NCBI GenBank assembly: GCA_004154925.1
Contig: QJNS01000075.1
Span: 62,001 to 126,000 of the forward strand
Reading direction: 5' to 3'
DNA: 64,000 nucleotides
Source of the DNA: Monosporascus cannonballus
Taxonomy: Eukaryota > Ascomycota > Sordariomycetes > Xylariales
The translations under genes were made by a program, and so were the position numbers. The notes beneath the pieces are model-generated. The model saw only the letters and a list, made by a program, of their open reading frames with translations, was not told where the DNA came from and did no database searches. This document shows positions 1 to 12,500 of this stretch, in pieces (position 1 is the stretch's first letter; every line of letters begins with the position of its first letter).

Positions 1-142
1 AGACCCAGCCTAGGACCAATGGGGACATACTGGCAAGGGCCGACATGGACGCGACGAGCGCGATCAGATGAATGTAGCCATTTCGGACTTCTGCGGGGTC
101 ATTCGTCCCTTGGGCGTGCGTCTGATACCATTTTTTACCCAT
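1..142 (-). CDS. MFS sugar transporter-like protein, first exon only (cut by window edge)
   Basis: On the minus strand an ATG at 142-140 opens a 37-codon reading frame starting MGKKWYQTHAQG, with a charged N-terminus (DPAEVRNG) followed by the start of a hydrophobic helix (YIHLIALVASMSALA). Frame and spacing resemble the N-terminus of fungal sugar/quinate-type major facilitator transporters, where a short hydrophilic leader precedes helix 1. At 30-25 the minus strand reads GTATGT, a strong 5' splice site, so exon 1 is probably 31-142 and the rest, including the usual FGYD motif, lies outside the window. The gene would be plasma-membrane located if the call is right. With under 40 residues visible the family assignment is tentative; it could be another multi-pass transporter. 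It has the same orientation as MGM1 and ERS1. Confidence 0.5.
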   Translation of the reverse strand, partial: MGKKWYQTHAQGTNDPAEVRNGYIHLIALVASMSALASMSPLVLGWV

Positions 143-1351
143 ATCCTTAGGGAAATGCGCTATTTGCAACGAGAGAGGCACAGGTCACGAGGCGGCGGTT
201 GCTATGTTGACTGAGCGGTCTGAGATATACTCGATCGAGACGATCACGGTGAGTAATCTGTTACGTTGAGGGGGCACCCTCGGCGGGGGCAGGAGGACCG
301 TGTCCGTGATTTATACTCGTCGGCCAGGCCTTCGGCCCTTTTTACTCCCCCGGTGTACCCTACTCCGCAGGCAGGGGACTCGTGCTTCCGCTAGGACGAT
401 TCGCCCTGGTTGGATATTCTCCGCGTTCTAAACCCTGGAAACTGGGGGTTTTGACGTGCTGTTGGCGGTGCAGCTCAGCGTGCGGATTGAGCGGGGGGCT
501 TTGAAGCCACTGGCAGTTCGTTACAGCATGTCGTAGAAATCCCGGGTCGATCAGCCTATAGAAATCAAGGAAAATGTGAACCCCTTGCTTAGCCTCCTAA
601 CTAAGGGTTTATGGCGCCTTGAATTAGGAAGGTGGATGAAAGCTTGTGTGAGGAGAAGACGCCGCACCCGATCAGGTGGCGGATCTGGGGTAGTAGGCTT
701 GGCTTATGGAGAGGCCTCGTGTTGCCAAGGGTACTACTACCCCATGCTACGTGAGAAGTAAAAATCCCGAAAGTCTTGGTGATCAGAAACCCCACGTCTG
801 ACACTGGCCGACTCTGTGTAGCCTCGGTTTTGATTCGCGAGCTAGGGAATAACCGGGATGAGAATCATGTTGGGTGTTGATCGTTCCGCCGACAGATCGG
901 ATGTTCAGAATGATATGAGAAGAGTGCTTAGTCCAGGGACTTTAAGCCGGACATTGGGCATTGGAAGTCGTCATGTTGAGTGTATCCATGCTCATATACC
1001 TAGATAAGACAATATCTAAATATGTAAGGCACACATGTCGTAAAAGAGGCTATTATAAACAACACCACTTAAAATATTAAGAGAAAAGTCTGATGATGCG
1101 GGATCTATCTGAGCGGGAAACCTACTATATAGGACGAAAAGCACGGCATCCGATATTTTTATATGAGCTACCGTAACAAGGATAAACAAGAGACCCCACG
1201 GTTCGAAAAACCCCCACCCCATCTCCGGCTCTCAGACAAACAGAATATAGGCACGGTCCCCAAACTCCAATTTTCGTCGTGATCTTGTGCATATCAGTCA
1301 TATCATAGGGCTCCGCCCCGCGGCGGTGACGACGGCGTCACTCTTATCTCA
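143..1351. other. Intergenic region, no gene recognised
   Basis: About 1.2 kb between the transporter start and the MGM1 stop. Both neighbours are on the minus strand, so this holds the transporter promoter and the MGM1 3' end. Only short ORFs without recognisable motifs or splice-linked continuations are present (for example 576-761 plus and 1016-1222 minus); I treat them as chance. Confidence 0.6.
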
Positions 1352-4258
1352 CTAGAAGAGACCCCACTTCCCGCGGTCGCGGTCGCGGTCGCGTCCCTTC
1401 TCCTTGCCGGCCATTCCGGGCCTGAGCCTCTCCCCCCGTTCGCGCTCCCTACCCTCGATCTGCCGGAGGCTCTCCATCTTCTCGAGGACGAGCTCGAGCA
1501 GCTCCTTGCGCCGTATGACCTCGAGGTGGCGTCTGATCTTGGGATCCTCTTTAGCGAAGCGCTCGATCTCCTCGTCCGTCAGGTGCCGGCCGAGGCGCAG
1601 GTCGAGCTCGCGCGGGAAGTTGTAGTAGAACTCCGACAGGAGCTCCACATTGAGGAACAGGACCGCCGTCGCCGCCAGCTTGCTCGCCACCGCGTCCAGG
1701 AACACCTCCGGACAGTTATACTTGTTCTTCATAGTGGCGCACTGCTTCGACTTCACCGCATGCAGTCGCATCTTGATGATTTCAGCGCGGTCGCGGAGGA
1801 AGATGGCCTCCCGGCCTATTTTTTGTTAGTCGATGCTTAGGGATATGCAGGAGATGGTAGATGTCTTACCCCTGGCGAGAAGCGCGGCGCTGAAGCCTCC
1901 CGCACCGCTGCGGGTCTCTCCTTCGACGACAACATCACCCTTCCTGGCCTTGTCAACGAAGGTCATGACCTCTCTCAGCTTTCTCCTCCCTCCTACTGCC
2001 GCCTCAAGGCTGGTCATAGCTCCTTCACAGGCAGCCAGTTCTTTCTTCAGAACGCCCTGGACGTGATCTCGGCCCACTGACCACTCGCGTTCCTCCATGT
2101 CAATGTCGAACTTGTACGGTTTGATGCAGTTCTCTACCTGGTCACTAGTGCTGTAGAATCTGTCGTTCAGAATACTAGATGCTGCCTCGGTGATTGCTTG
2201 CCGCGCGAAAGGGTGGTTGACGAAGGTTGAGTGGCTAATGAGCTGGTCGATGTGAGACTGGATAGAGTTCGCTACCACAGTAGTAGCAAGCCGCCCCACG
2301 CCTAGTTTAGTGAGCGCCGAGGTAGAGGCGTCGAGTTGTCGACGCCAGTAGGGAGTGTTAGGGTCGGCTTTAGGGAGATCGGCTAAGTTGTCAAGTTCGA
2401 GGGGTGGAACAGATAGGTCCTCGATAGGTTTATTCCAGTATCGTGCTGCTAATAGGTCAAGAACACGCTGGTCAAGCTCGTTCTTCAGAAGTTCGTGCAT
2501 TTGTGGACGGCCGAACTCTTCGGCGAACCGCTTGAAAGAGTGCTTGAAGGCATCCAAGCTCTCTGCTAGATAGGACTCGGCGGACAGGGGTCTGTCGTTG
2601 TACTGGACTTTAAACTCGTAGGTAGCCTCCTCTAACTCCTGTCGTATCGCATCGCTCGTGCTCTGCAGGCTAGCCGACATGGTCTGCTCTAGCACGTGCA
2701 TGAGCTTCTTCTTCAATGTTGAAGTGCCGACTTGGATCTCGGTTCCCGTGCCGAATTCTAGGGGATGAGCTGAGAAGTACGCATGCTCGTTCTTGCTGAT
2801 GGCAGATGCGAGATTCGAGTTGCCCTTCTTAAAGAGGCTGGTCGTCGCTGGTGCGCGGGTGACGACACCAACGTACCCCAATCGTAAGGGGTATTGCCTA
2901 TCAGCAAGAATAGACAAACCCCGACCAGGGTCGACGAGATCCATCTTAGTCACAACGCCTATCGTCCGTTCGCCCCTTGGGTCGACCCGCCTGCTAGCTC
3001 GCAGGGCCGCCGAGTTTGCCAAGTCGACATCTGCGGCTGAGATAGCGAGGATGATATTGGGTGGTTGGATGTACTTGTCGCATAGCTCTGATATTTTCTG
3101 CTTAAGCTCTAAGGGTTGATGCTGTCCTACGACCTGGATATATCCCGGAAGGTCGATGAGAGACAGGTCCGGGACGGTTGGTGAGGATATCGAAAGTCGG
3201 ATCGGATCGTCTGAAACGCATTCCCGGTCGGAGACGGCTTGGTTCAGCTCGGTCAAAGTACGCTGGATGGAGGAGAAGTCATATATCTTGCCCAGGCCGA
3301 GGTCAGTAAACTCGCCATACTCGGCCTTGGAATCGGGAGTGTTGATGAGTGTCAGTTCAATAGGTCTCCGGGTAACCATGTTGGTCCCCTTAGGTAAAAA
3401 CTCATGTCCCACGATGGCCTCCAATACAGAGCTCTTTCCGGATGATTGCGATCCAATAACGACGATTGACGGGAGGGCGAGGGCGCTCGACTGTCCAACT
3501 CTAGCAAGGATGTTCCGAATCTCGATCATCTTCTTGGTAAGCACCATCATCTGGTCGTCCCTCGCGATCTCATCGGGACCCCGAGGGTCATCCTCGGACA
3601 ACTGTTCGTAGCCGTACGCCGCAGCAGAAGCGCCAGCAACGGCAGCACCCGCTCTGCTCTGCTTTGGTGGTTCTTCATCCCCTCCTGGGCCGCCCCCCTG
3701 CTTGCCTGTGCCTATCTCCTCTTGTATTCGAAGGATCTTCTGCATCCACACTGGTACCTCGACCTTCTCTTTTGTATTCTCCCATCCTCGCATGGTCTGG
3801 CTTGCTATATCTTTCGCCCCATCGAATATGCTCGTCGCCGTAGCCGTAACCGTACCCCCCGCGGTGGTGACCATGTCCCAAGCCATGTTACCCGCCTCTG
3901 TGTTGCAGTTAGCAAGTCACCCACTTCCAGTAGGCTTTGTTCACAATAGTGACATACGTGTAGCTTGATATTGTATCCAGGCCAACCCGCCTATCATCAC
4001 ACCGCCGGCCATGGCTGGTATCCTTAGGAACTTGACAGCCAGTTTCGGTAGAAACCGCGCAAAGGACGCGTTACGGACGATGACAGCATTGTGAAAGGAG
4101 TTCCCCGGAAGCCACATCCGTCGTCGTGTAGCGCGAATAGCGGCGTCGGCACGAAGGAGGCCGCCGGAAGGCAGTTGATGGTATTGACGTGCCGCTCGAA
4201 CGACGGCCGGGCGAGTTGCGGGGAGGCGCCCGGCCGCTGCTATAAGCCGTCCGCTCAT
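1352..4258 (-). CDS. MGM1: Mgm1/OPA1-type mitochondrial inner-membrane dynamin GTPase
   Basis: Three exons on the minus strand: 4258-3958, 3897-1870 and 1815-1352, joined across introns of 60 bp (GTATGT...GCTAAC...CACAG) and 54 bp (GTAAGA...ACTAAC...AATAG). The product is 930 residues, a normal length for fungal Mgm1. Residues 1-65 are an Arg/Ala-rich mitochondrial presequence. A membrane segment near 75-95 (PAMAGGVMIGGLAWIQY) is followed by an Ala/Gly-rich stretch near 183-196 that fits the rhomboid-cleavage region of the family. GTPase motifs are intact: G1 GSQSSGKSS at 249-257, G2 Thr near 276, G3 DLPG at 349-352, G4 TKMD at 417-420. Exon 3 encodes the C-terminal assembly region (ELLELVLEKMESLRQ) and an Arg/Asp repeat tail made by a CGCGGT-type DNA repeat. 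The family mediates inner-membrane fusion, cristae shape and mtDNA maintenance. The splice joins restore conserved sequence (YQATQAGNMAWDM; ARGREAIFLRDR). Confidence 0.96.
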
Positions 4259-4624
4259 GCCGGTAGTAGGAGGCGGGGGCAGTAGGAAAGATGTTGGGGG
4301 GAGAACATGAAACAGAGATAGCTGCTATAGCTCTTGCTTGATACTTAAGAGTCTAGTCTCAGTCGAACAGGTTGCTGCCAGGAAGCACGGGGCGTCAGCT
4401 GTGGGATGCAGTGGCGTGAAGCTCGAGATCGGGCTCGATAATGCCCACCCCACATTTCAAATTAACCCCCCCCCCCCCAAAAGCCCCGTTATGCGGCTAC
4501 TTACATAACTTGCATTTAAATTCTGCCAAGTGGCGCAGCATCTGTGGCTGAACCTTTATATGAATATCTCTATATTCGTTTGCAGGGTATTAATGCGATC
4601 GTACTCACTTCACCGGCTTACATC
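4259..4624. promoter_or_regulatory. MGM1 upstream region with poly-C tract
   Basis: 366 bp between the ERS1 stop and the MGM1 ATG, both on the minus strand, so it must contain the ERS1 3' end and the MGM1 promoter. It carries an uninterrupted C homopolymer of about 14 bases near 4465-4478 (poly-G on the MGM1 sense strand). No clear TATA box was seen close to the MGM1 start, as is common for housekeeping genes. Confidence 0.45.
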
Positions 4625-5553
4625 TCAGTCCACCCTCCTGCTGTTCTCTCCTCTCTCAAGGAGAGAATCCCCCTCTCCGCGTTTCTCCTCACCGTCGTCT
4701 CTATACAGGATATAATGCTGAGTCATGAAACCGAGATCGTATAACATGCTCACGTTCCCAAGCGCGAACTTCACCGGGTTCCCCGTGATCCCCGACCAGT
4801 CGCGCTGCAGATAAGCGTCTATCGCCTGTTGCGCAATACTCAAGCTGCCTCCGGTGAAGTCCAGCAGCATGCCCCCGATCGCCCAGCCCTTCGTAGACTG
4901 GGTACGGAAGTTGTGAAGCAACTGCGGTGCATACTTGACGACCGTGACGACGAGCTTCACATATGAGACCGTATACATCACATCCAGCCACGCCCAGGAT
5001 GTCTTTGGATCGGCGTCAGGGGGTGTCGAGACCACGATGAAGGTGACAGCGGCGACCGCGACGAAGGAGCCGAAGAAGACGCCGAGGATGATGCGCGATG
5101 GCCGCCTTCCGGCTGCATCATCCAGGCCCCATAGCGAAGGCTTGAAGTATTGCGTCAGCAGGATGCCGCTGGTGAGCGTCGCATGCCCGGCGAAGACGAT
5201 ATCGTTGAAGGCGACGGTCGGGGTGAGGCCCTTGTGTCGCAGCGCGTACTGGTGACGGATGAGGGGCGAGTAGTAGAATGCGCAATTCGAAATGAAGTAT
5301 GCGAGGAAACCTATGGCGCGTCAGTGTAAGAGGGCACCGGACAGCCAGTAGCCGAACATCCTAAACAGAACTAGCTTCGATCCACGGCCCCGGCTTGCGA
5401 CTTACCGAAGGTGTTTATGAAGGGGAAATCGACGACCGAACCTCCGGTCGTTTTGCGCCGGATGTTCATTATTGGCTGCGGATAAAACGACAGTGACCAA
5501 CATGTCGTATAAATCCACCCGAAGATGTACGACAGGAATACGAGAAACTCCAT
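4625..5553 (-). CDS. ERS1: Cystinosin/ERS1-family PQ-loop lysosomal (vacuolar) cystine transporter
   Basis: Two exons on the minus strand, 5553-5406 and 5310-4625, joined across a 95-bp intron (GTAAGT...CATAG). The product is 277 residues. PQ-loop 1 lies at about residues 24-43 (YPQPIMNIRRKTTGG, then VVDFPFINTFGF), the typical YPQ-N-RRK-T-G-DF-N-G pattern of cystinosins. PQ-loop 2 is YAPQLLHNFRTQSTKG followed by LLDFTGG. Hydrophobic segments between and after them fit the seven-helix topology of the family. Human cystinosin exports cystine from lysosomes with protons; fungal ERS1 homologues are endolysosomal/vacuolar. The C-terminus is charged and Glu/Arg-rich. The frame continues upstream past position 5035 to the splice acceptor, so the true gene includes TM segments such as FFGSFVAVAAVTFIV. 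It is the last normal gene before the AT-rich block. Confidence 0.92.
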
Positions 5554-5930
5554 AGTGGTGATTCAGCTTAAGTAAGTCGGTTTAAGCCTCGCCCCAATTC
5601 CAGCCGTCGAAATACGCGCCTCTCGTTGAGATTACATGAGATGACGAGAGCCTCAAGGGAGTCACGCGCGCTGCGAACCAAGGGCATGGGACTTCTCAGT
5701 ATGCTTTACGCGATATCCTCGTCATATACTAGTCAGATATCGCAATTGTGGCTGAGCAGGGTCCTTATCAGCATTACCCCGCTACCTAGTTAGGCAATGA
5801 GGGTCCTTGTGGCTTTTCAAATTCACCAGACGACATAAAGTATCGATATCAAGCCATCGGCTTCACATGCACAGTTCCATCAAAGACAAGGGTGTCTTTA
5901 AACCGGGGGCCAGCTCGGAGGCGGGTTCTA
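5554..5930. promoter_or_regulatory. ERS1 upstream region bordering the AT-rich block
   Basis: Normal-GC sequence upstream of the ERS1 ATG (minus strand). No gene is seen. GC content collapses just after 5980, inside the MITE-like element starting at 5931, so this is the edge of the RIP-affected domain. A related AGCTCGGAGG motif also occurs just before the edge near 5912. Confidence 0.5.
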
Positions 5931-6322
5931 GCTCGGAGGGAGTAGAGAAAAGCTCCGGGGGAGCTCAGCCACGTCTTTATTAAAATTAGACGGCCCAAGC
6001 GTCGGAAAAATTTTAATGTTTAGTAGGAGCATTTGCTGAACAAATATTACATGGTTGATAATAAAGAATTTTTTTAAAAAAGAGATTTATTAAATATATA
6101 TTACGTAATTATTATATAATTAATAATAAAAATTTAAATATATTTATTAAATATATATTACGCTATTATTATATAATTAATAATAAAATTTTTTAATCCG
6201 TATTTGTTAAGCAATTGCGACGTATCGAATTAATTTTTAAAAAATAAGCTTGGCGTTTTTTACTCCCTCCGAGCTTGCTATTGCGCCACGTTCAATCTAC
6301 TCCTTCGAAACTTTTCTCTACT
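5931..6322. mobile_element. MITE-like element with TA target duplication, left part (right end at 19076-19085)
   Basis: The left terminus starts at 5931 with GCTCGGAGGGAGTAGAGAAA, preceded by TA. The inverted match is CTTTTCTCTACT at 6311-6322 continuing, after the nested LTR insertion, as CCTTCCGAGC at 19076-19085 and followed by TA at 19086. Removing the nested DNA gives an element of about 402 bp with 22-bp terminal inverted repeats (one mismatch) and a TA duplication, as expected of a Tc1/mariner-type non-autonomous element. The interior is AT-rich and carries no ORF. The internal copy of TACTCCCTCCGAGC at 6260-6274 makes the exact history less certain. Confidence 0.55.
6086..6196. repeat. 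Two-copy 57-bp tandem repeat inside the MITE-like element
   Basis: TTTATTAAATATATATTACG begins at 6086 and again at 6143; the two units are nearly identical over about 50 bp, both continuing through TAATAATAAAA. Confidence 0.8.
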
Positions 6323-6390
6323 TGTTAGCTAGCCAGGTGTGCTATAGCACACCAAATACGGAAAGGTCACCTTCTGATCGGAACATATAT
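6323..6390 (-). mobile_element. Reverse-oriented solo LTR of family F, left part (right part 18975-19070)
   Basis: 6323-6390 is the reverse complement of the 3' half of the F-family LTR (compare 6480-6553), and 18975-19070 is the reverse complement of its 5' half, ending TATATCTGACA. Joined, they give about 164 bp, the length of the F LTR (163 bp). The solo LTR is flanked by CTACT (6318-6322) and TTACT (19071-19075), a 5-bp TSD with one C-to-T change. Element F inserted into the middle of this LTR at the target TATAT. Confidence 0.8.
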
Positions 6391-6553
6391 TGTCAGATAT
6401 AAGGGACATCAGTTGTATGTGTATTGATGACTAGTTGCAAGTGCTCTAAAACGCGCACTGCACTTTAAGGTGATCTAGTCCCGGAACATATATGTTCCGA
6501 TCAAAGGGAATCTTCCGTATATGGGGTGCTAAAGCACCCTCTGCTAACTGATA
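6391..6553 (-). repeat. Element F LTR, left copy
   Basis: 163 bp, TGTCAG...CTGATA, paired with 18807-18969 and sharing the TATAT duplication. GC content is nearer normal than the interior. Confidence 0.85.
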
Positions 6554-9177
6554 CACTCCTTTAATACCTTAAAGCATTTACGGTGTTAACTATTACAACT
6601 CCTAGAGCCATAGCTATTTATTTTATTTTTCCTCCGGCGATTAAATTTTTCTAATTAGTTAATTTTTTTTGAAATCTTTTATAAGACGTTTTTTCGTTAA
6701 TCGAAAACTTCCGTAATATCTATTAATTTTAATTATTTTTTAAATTGTTTAAAGGGTTTACGTAATAAGATTTTTATTAAACCGTTAATTAATATATTAT
6801 CCGTAAACATATAATTTATTTTAATTAAATCTTTTTTTGCAACTTATTATAATTAATAATTATATGTATTTATATGCTGTAATTTCGTTATTAATAAGGT
6901 AATATTAACGTTAATAAGCCGGATAATTTATTAATTATTATATTATATATTTAAGGATTTTATATTTAATGTAATTTTTAATTTTTAAATTAATTAAAAA
7001 TTAAATAAAGTTTTTTTATAATTTATATAAAAAATAATAATTCCGTTTTTATTATAAAAATAATTATTATCTTTTATTTATTTGCTTATTATTTTATTAT
7101 TTTTCCGAATAACTTAATAACGTTAATTTAAATTTTTTTTAATTAATTGTATTATTTATAAAAAAAATATATTATTTTAAATATTTAATAAATTTTTATC
7201 TCCGAATTATAACGTTAACGTTTTAATTCCGAATAAATATATTATAATTCGGTTAATAACTTTATAACATATGTTATTAAGATTTAAGTTAAATCGGATA
7301 AGATGGAATCTCGCAAAGAATATATCGGGTTACGGATTAATTATTACGAAAAAAATAAAACCGATTTTTTTTCCGATATTTATTAATAAAACCTAAATAA
7401 ATTAAATTAAGATTCAGTAATAATTTAATACTAATTATAAGTATTTTTAAAAAATTATTTAATTTTTTTAAATATTAAATTAATTAATGTATTTATAAAA
7501 TCGGATTAAAATAACCAAATTTCTTTTATTAAATTTGTTTTTAATTATTTTAATACTCAAAAAATTATTATAAGTTTTTATTTTTATTAAGATATACCGT
7601 TTTTATATTTATTAAATTAATTAATTAACGAAATTTTGATTTCTTTATAATATATTATAAAAATATCGTTTATAAAAAATAAATAAATATTCGCTAATAA
7701 ATAAAATAATAAGATTCGTAAAGAACGAGGCTAAATTCTATTTTTTTTTAAATATTTTAATAAAAGCTTTTTACCATAATAAAAATAATTTCCTTAATTT
7801 ATATAATATTTTCTTAATTAAGAAAATTTTTTTACGTTATAAATATTTTAAGAGTATTGTTATATATATTTCATAAAATAAATTAATATTTATAAAAACG
7901 TTTATAACGTTATATTATTTAAGTTTTAAATCGAAACGACCATTTAACGAAAATAATTGCATATATATTATTATAAACGGTTTTAAATTATTAATTATTT
8001 TGTATAATAAAACGGGCCTTATATTTTTAAAATTAATTATATTTGTTAAATTTATAAACGTATACTTATATATATTTTAAAACTTATTTCCTTTTAGTAA
8101 AAAATTAATTAACGGTTTTCCAGGATTATATCTTTTTATAGCTTTGTAAATAGACTTTTTTAGTTTTACGAAATATCTTTTTTAACCGATATATTTTTAG
8201 TTTTTTATGGCTTTGCGGCGGTGGCAGTAAATTACGCCTATATATCCGGTTTTATGACTTAAATATTTTTTTATATATTAAGGTATTATTATTTTTCCGA
8301 TTAAGGTAATACATATTTCGGGTAATTAACTTTTTTAAATTTTCGTAATTTATTAGCCGGTTATCGTATATATTTACAAAAAGAATGAAACGTTTTATAT
8401 TAAATGCGATTTCCTATACCCTGTATTCGTTTCGGATAATACTTTCTTAGTACGGAATATACGGGGAGCTTACGTTTATAACTCGTAAGGTGTATTTGTT
8501 TTTTATTATTACTTTGGGTTAAATAATATAAAGGAAATTTAAGGTTACTTTTATTTTTTCCGTTAACGTAATAATTATAATAATTATTAGGGCAAATATT
8601 AATAACGATAATAATTTAAGAGACGCAAATAATTCGAATAAAATAATTATATAAAGATAATTAATTCTTTATAAATAGATTTGTTTTTCTTTATTCCGTA
8701 CGTATTTTATATTTATACTTTTTTGGGATTAGTTTTCTTATTTAACTAATAATTAAATTATTTTATTTAAATTTTTATTTTTTTTATATATAAATTAAAA
8801 AAATATTATTTTAATTAAATATATTTACTTATCGGAATAAGTTTTATAATTCTTTTTTTGTAATATGCAAAAAATTGTTTTTTAAGTTTTTAATATTAGT
8901 TAAAAAATAACTTTTTTATTAAATTATATATTTCGAATAATAATAACCTTATTAATTAATAAGTTTTAAATTTCGTAAATATTTATAAATCGGTAATTAA
9001 CAAATTAATTAATTTACGTTTTGGGATTTAACTTTTGAAATTTTTATTTTTTTATGGCGGTAATTGTTATAATATAAGCTATATAGCCGTATGTTCGTAA
9101 ATAAGCTTGTTAAAGTTTTCGATTAAGTATTATAATGCCGTTTTTATATACCAGGTAAATATAATAAACTTTATATA

Positions 9178-9564
9178 TGTGACAGCTATGCGGTTTAACT
9201 AACTATTAAACCTTAAGTCGACGGGTTTATATTAGCAGAAGTATCGTGGGAATCTGAGTAATAAATATAGTAACGTATTACGAAACGTAATACCAAGGGT
9301 GCTTTAGGTAACGATGTTATATTGCAAGCTAAAATTATTTAAATTATGAAATTAATAAGCGTATATATTTTTATTCCTTTAGTTGGATTACCACCAGTAT
9401 GTTGGTAATCCGGCTTATTGGCTTATTACCAATAAGTTAGTAATCCGGCTTACTGGCTTACTATTAATAAGTTGGTAATTTATTACGTAACTTAATTTAC
9501 ATAATTTTTTTGGCCTTTTCCGTTACGACCGTTCCTGGAGGCCGTGGTTTGTTAGGTCGTAATA
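9178..9564 (-). repeat. A1 3' LTR
   Basis: 387 bp, TGTGAC...GTAATA on the plus strand (original CA end changed to TA). It contains about 2.5 copies of a 35-bp unit with self-complementary arms, as in the partner LTR. Confidence 0.88.
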
Positions 9565-12500
9565 CGATTTCTTTTTTTCTAAAATCTTGCCCTTAAGATT
9601 TTTTTTTCTGGTAAGTCTTTTCGCCATACTTTCAACATATCTTCCGGTATGTCTAAACGTCGTTTTCGCAAATCCGAATAGCGACTTGCCTTGGCTAATT
9701 TAATTGAATTCGAAGGTTTTAACGTAATACCTTATTTTTTTTGTTTTATTTGGTAATTTAATTACTAAATGATAAATAGGGTTTTTCGTTGTAAAAAATA
9801 TGTCCGTTAAGGTTGTTCGTATAACGGGATAAAAATCCTTATTTTTATAATTAATCGTTATATCGCAAAATTTAAAAGGTTAAAAAAAGAAAAACTAACG
9901 GCCGAAAAATCTTTGTTTAAAGCCTTTACGCGTTTTTTTCGCATATGTCGTTAACGCCAATACCATTAATTTTAAGGTGCGAAACTTGTTAATCGTGCCT
10001 TTTAATTCTTGGACGATTTTAACGATTTTGCGCAATTGGAATTAAAATCCGTAATCGAGATTTAAGCTTTAAAAAAGGTGGACGTTATTGATTGGAATAT
10101 GGTAAATTAAGGATTTCCCTCTTTAGATTTTATGGATTGGGATGTTATTATTTCGAGTGGTTTCGCCGTTATTGGTAAAAGTTTTTTAATAAGCGTTAGA
10201 CGCCAATAAGATTTTTAGCGGATTTCCAGATGTTTTCGGAGTTTGGGTACTTTTTCCATTTAATTAGTTATTAAGTAAATCCGTTTTGTTTTCGTATGTC
10301 GAAGATTTTTTCCATTTCGTATACCTGTTTGTTTTCCATTTCCATATCGTTTTATGCCGTATATATTTTAATTATATCTGTTATTAATTCGAATAAGAAA
10401 ATATAAAAAATTAAATAAAATTTAACTTTTAGTAAAAATTCTAATTAGTAATTCTGAGATTTTTTTGGCGATTTTATATAAACCGATATATTTAAAATCG
10501 AACTTTTTGCTGGGTCGTTTTATTTAAATGTTTTTTATAACGAAGAAAATTATTTTCTTTTTTTCGAAAGCTAATTTTTTAATTTTTTTTGGTTATAGTA
10601 TTTATTTATTTAATTTCGTACGAATTTTATTTCTGTTTTTATTTTTTGGTGTAATTATTATAGTTGTTTTAACGTAAGGGTTATTTTAATATTAATTGGA
10701 CCGTTATCGCATATTTTTTTTATAAATCTTTGGAATAAAACCAAAATTTGCATTTGCAGGTATTATTTTAATGCTTTCGTAATAATTAATGTTATAGGTT
10801 AGCTATACGATTAGTAATTTCTTAACCTAATTGTTTTATTTGTAATTAATATAATATCGTAAGTAAATTTCTAAAATTTAATTTATTTAATTTATTTATT
10901 TATTAAAGGTTTAATTACGTTAAATAATTTGTGATTTAGGCCGATTTATATTATAGAGCCTTACCAAAATTTGAATATAAAAGTTAACTCTTTATTTAAT
11001 ACGATTTTTATTAATAATTTGTATATATTAAAAATGTGTTTAGAAAAAATATATATTAGTTATTCGATATTTATATCTTTATAATATGGTAAAAAATAGA
11101 AAAATTTCGTAAATCGGTTAACGATTACGAAAATGCTATCGTAATATATTCTTATAACTGGGTTTTTTAACATAAAAAATTTGATAATAAAATCGAATAT
11201 AATTAAATATTATGGTTATTTTATAATTAATAATAGCTATAATTTTCCGTATAGCTTATGTCGTCGAGCCTTTGCTTTGGCGCAAGTATTATATTGCCGT
11301 ATAATTTTCTGTACCGTTAATTTTATTCTAGGAAAGGAATATATACGTTAAAATCGTTTTAAGGTTTTATAGATTCCTAAATATCCGTATAATTAATATT
11401 TGTATATTTTTCGTACTAAATCTTGCTGGTATTCCTTTGGAACTTATATTTTATTTATTCTTTGGTTTTTTAAATGGTTGTTATTATATTGCTAAATTTT
11501 CTGGTGCATATTATAAGTTATTATCCGAATTGTCGTAATCTGTCGTAAATATAAATATCTTTTTATAATAATATTAAAAATTGTATAGCTAATTTTAATT
11601 AATTTTTTTTTCGAGATCCGGTTATCTGCTTAAAGTATTTACTTTATTATTTTTTAATCCTTTTTTATGATAATAACGAAATCGAAATTCGCCAATTTTT
11701 CCGTATATTTTAATTATCGTTCTGTAAATTTTCTGGTTGTAGTAAATCGGGTATAATTTTGATAATCCGTATAAACTTTAATTTGGTATAAGGTTCCCTT
11801 TAGGAAATGCCTAAATTCCCGAAACGCCATAATAATGGCCATAAATTCTTTATCTGGAATGCAGTAATTAAATTTGGTTTTTTTTAATTTGTACGAAAAA
11901 AATATAATAAGGTATAATTTACCTTAATTATTTTATTATTCGATTATTGCGCGTAACGTATAATCCGAAATATCGGTTTTTAATTTAACGAAGCGGTTTG
12001 GATCGTATATAATTAATATTAGTTCGTTAATAATCGCATCCTTAATATTTTGAAATACTTTTTCCGTATTTAACGTTTATTCGAATTCTTTTTTTTTCGT
12101 AAGATTCGTTAGGGGTATAATTATTTTGCTAAAATTTCGAATAAACTTTTTGTAATAATTGGCGAATTTAAAGAATACCTATACCTTTTTAATTGTTATT
12201 GGTGTCTGCTATTTTATAATTGCAGCGATTTTCTTGGGGTCTATTTTAATATGTCCTAGGATAATAATATGTTCCAGATATTTTATTTCCTGCTTATAAA
12301 ATTGATTTTTTTCTATATTAATAAGTAATCTTACGTTTTATAAAACTTAAAGAACCTTATAAACGTATTTTACGTATACTGTTTTTATCTTTAAAAAATG
12401 AAAATATTATCGAAATAACAAACGATAAAAATATCAAGATATTTTTACAACATATAATTAACTATTTGCTAAAAGGTCGTTAATACGTTCGTAAATCTTA

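Noticed and set aside
1833..3968. Several plus-strand ORFs of 70-150 codons across the MGM1 locus
   Set aside because: They are antisense to conserved MGM1 exons, lack motifs and mirror its codon pattern.
4465..4478. Poly-C tract as a functional promoter element
   Set aside because: A homopolymer alone is not evidence of function and its length may be a sequencing artefact.
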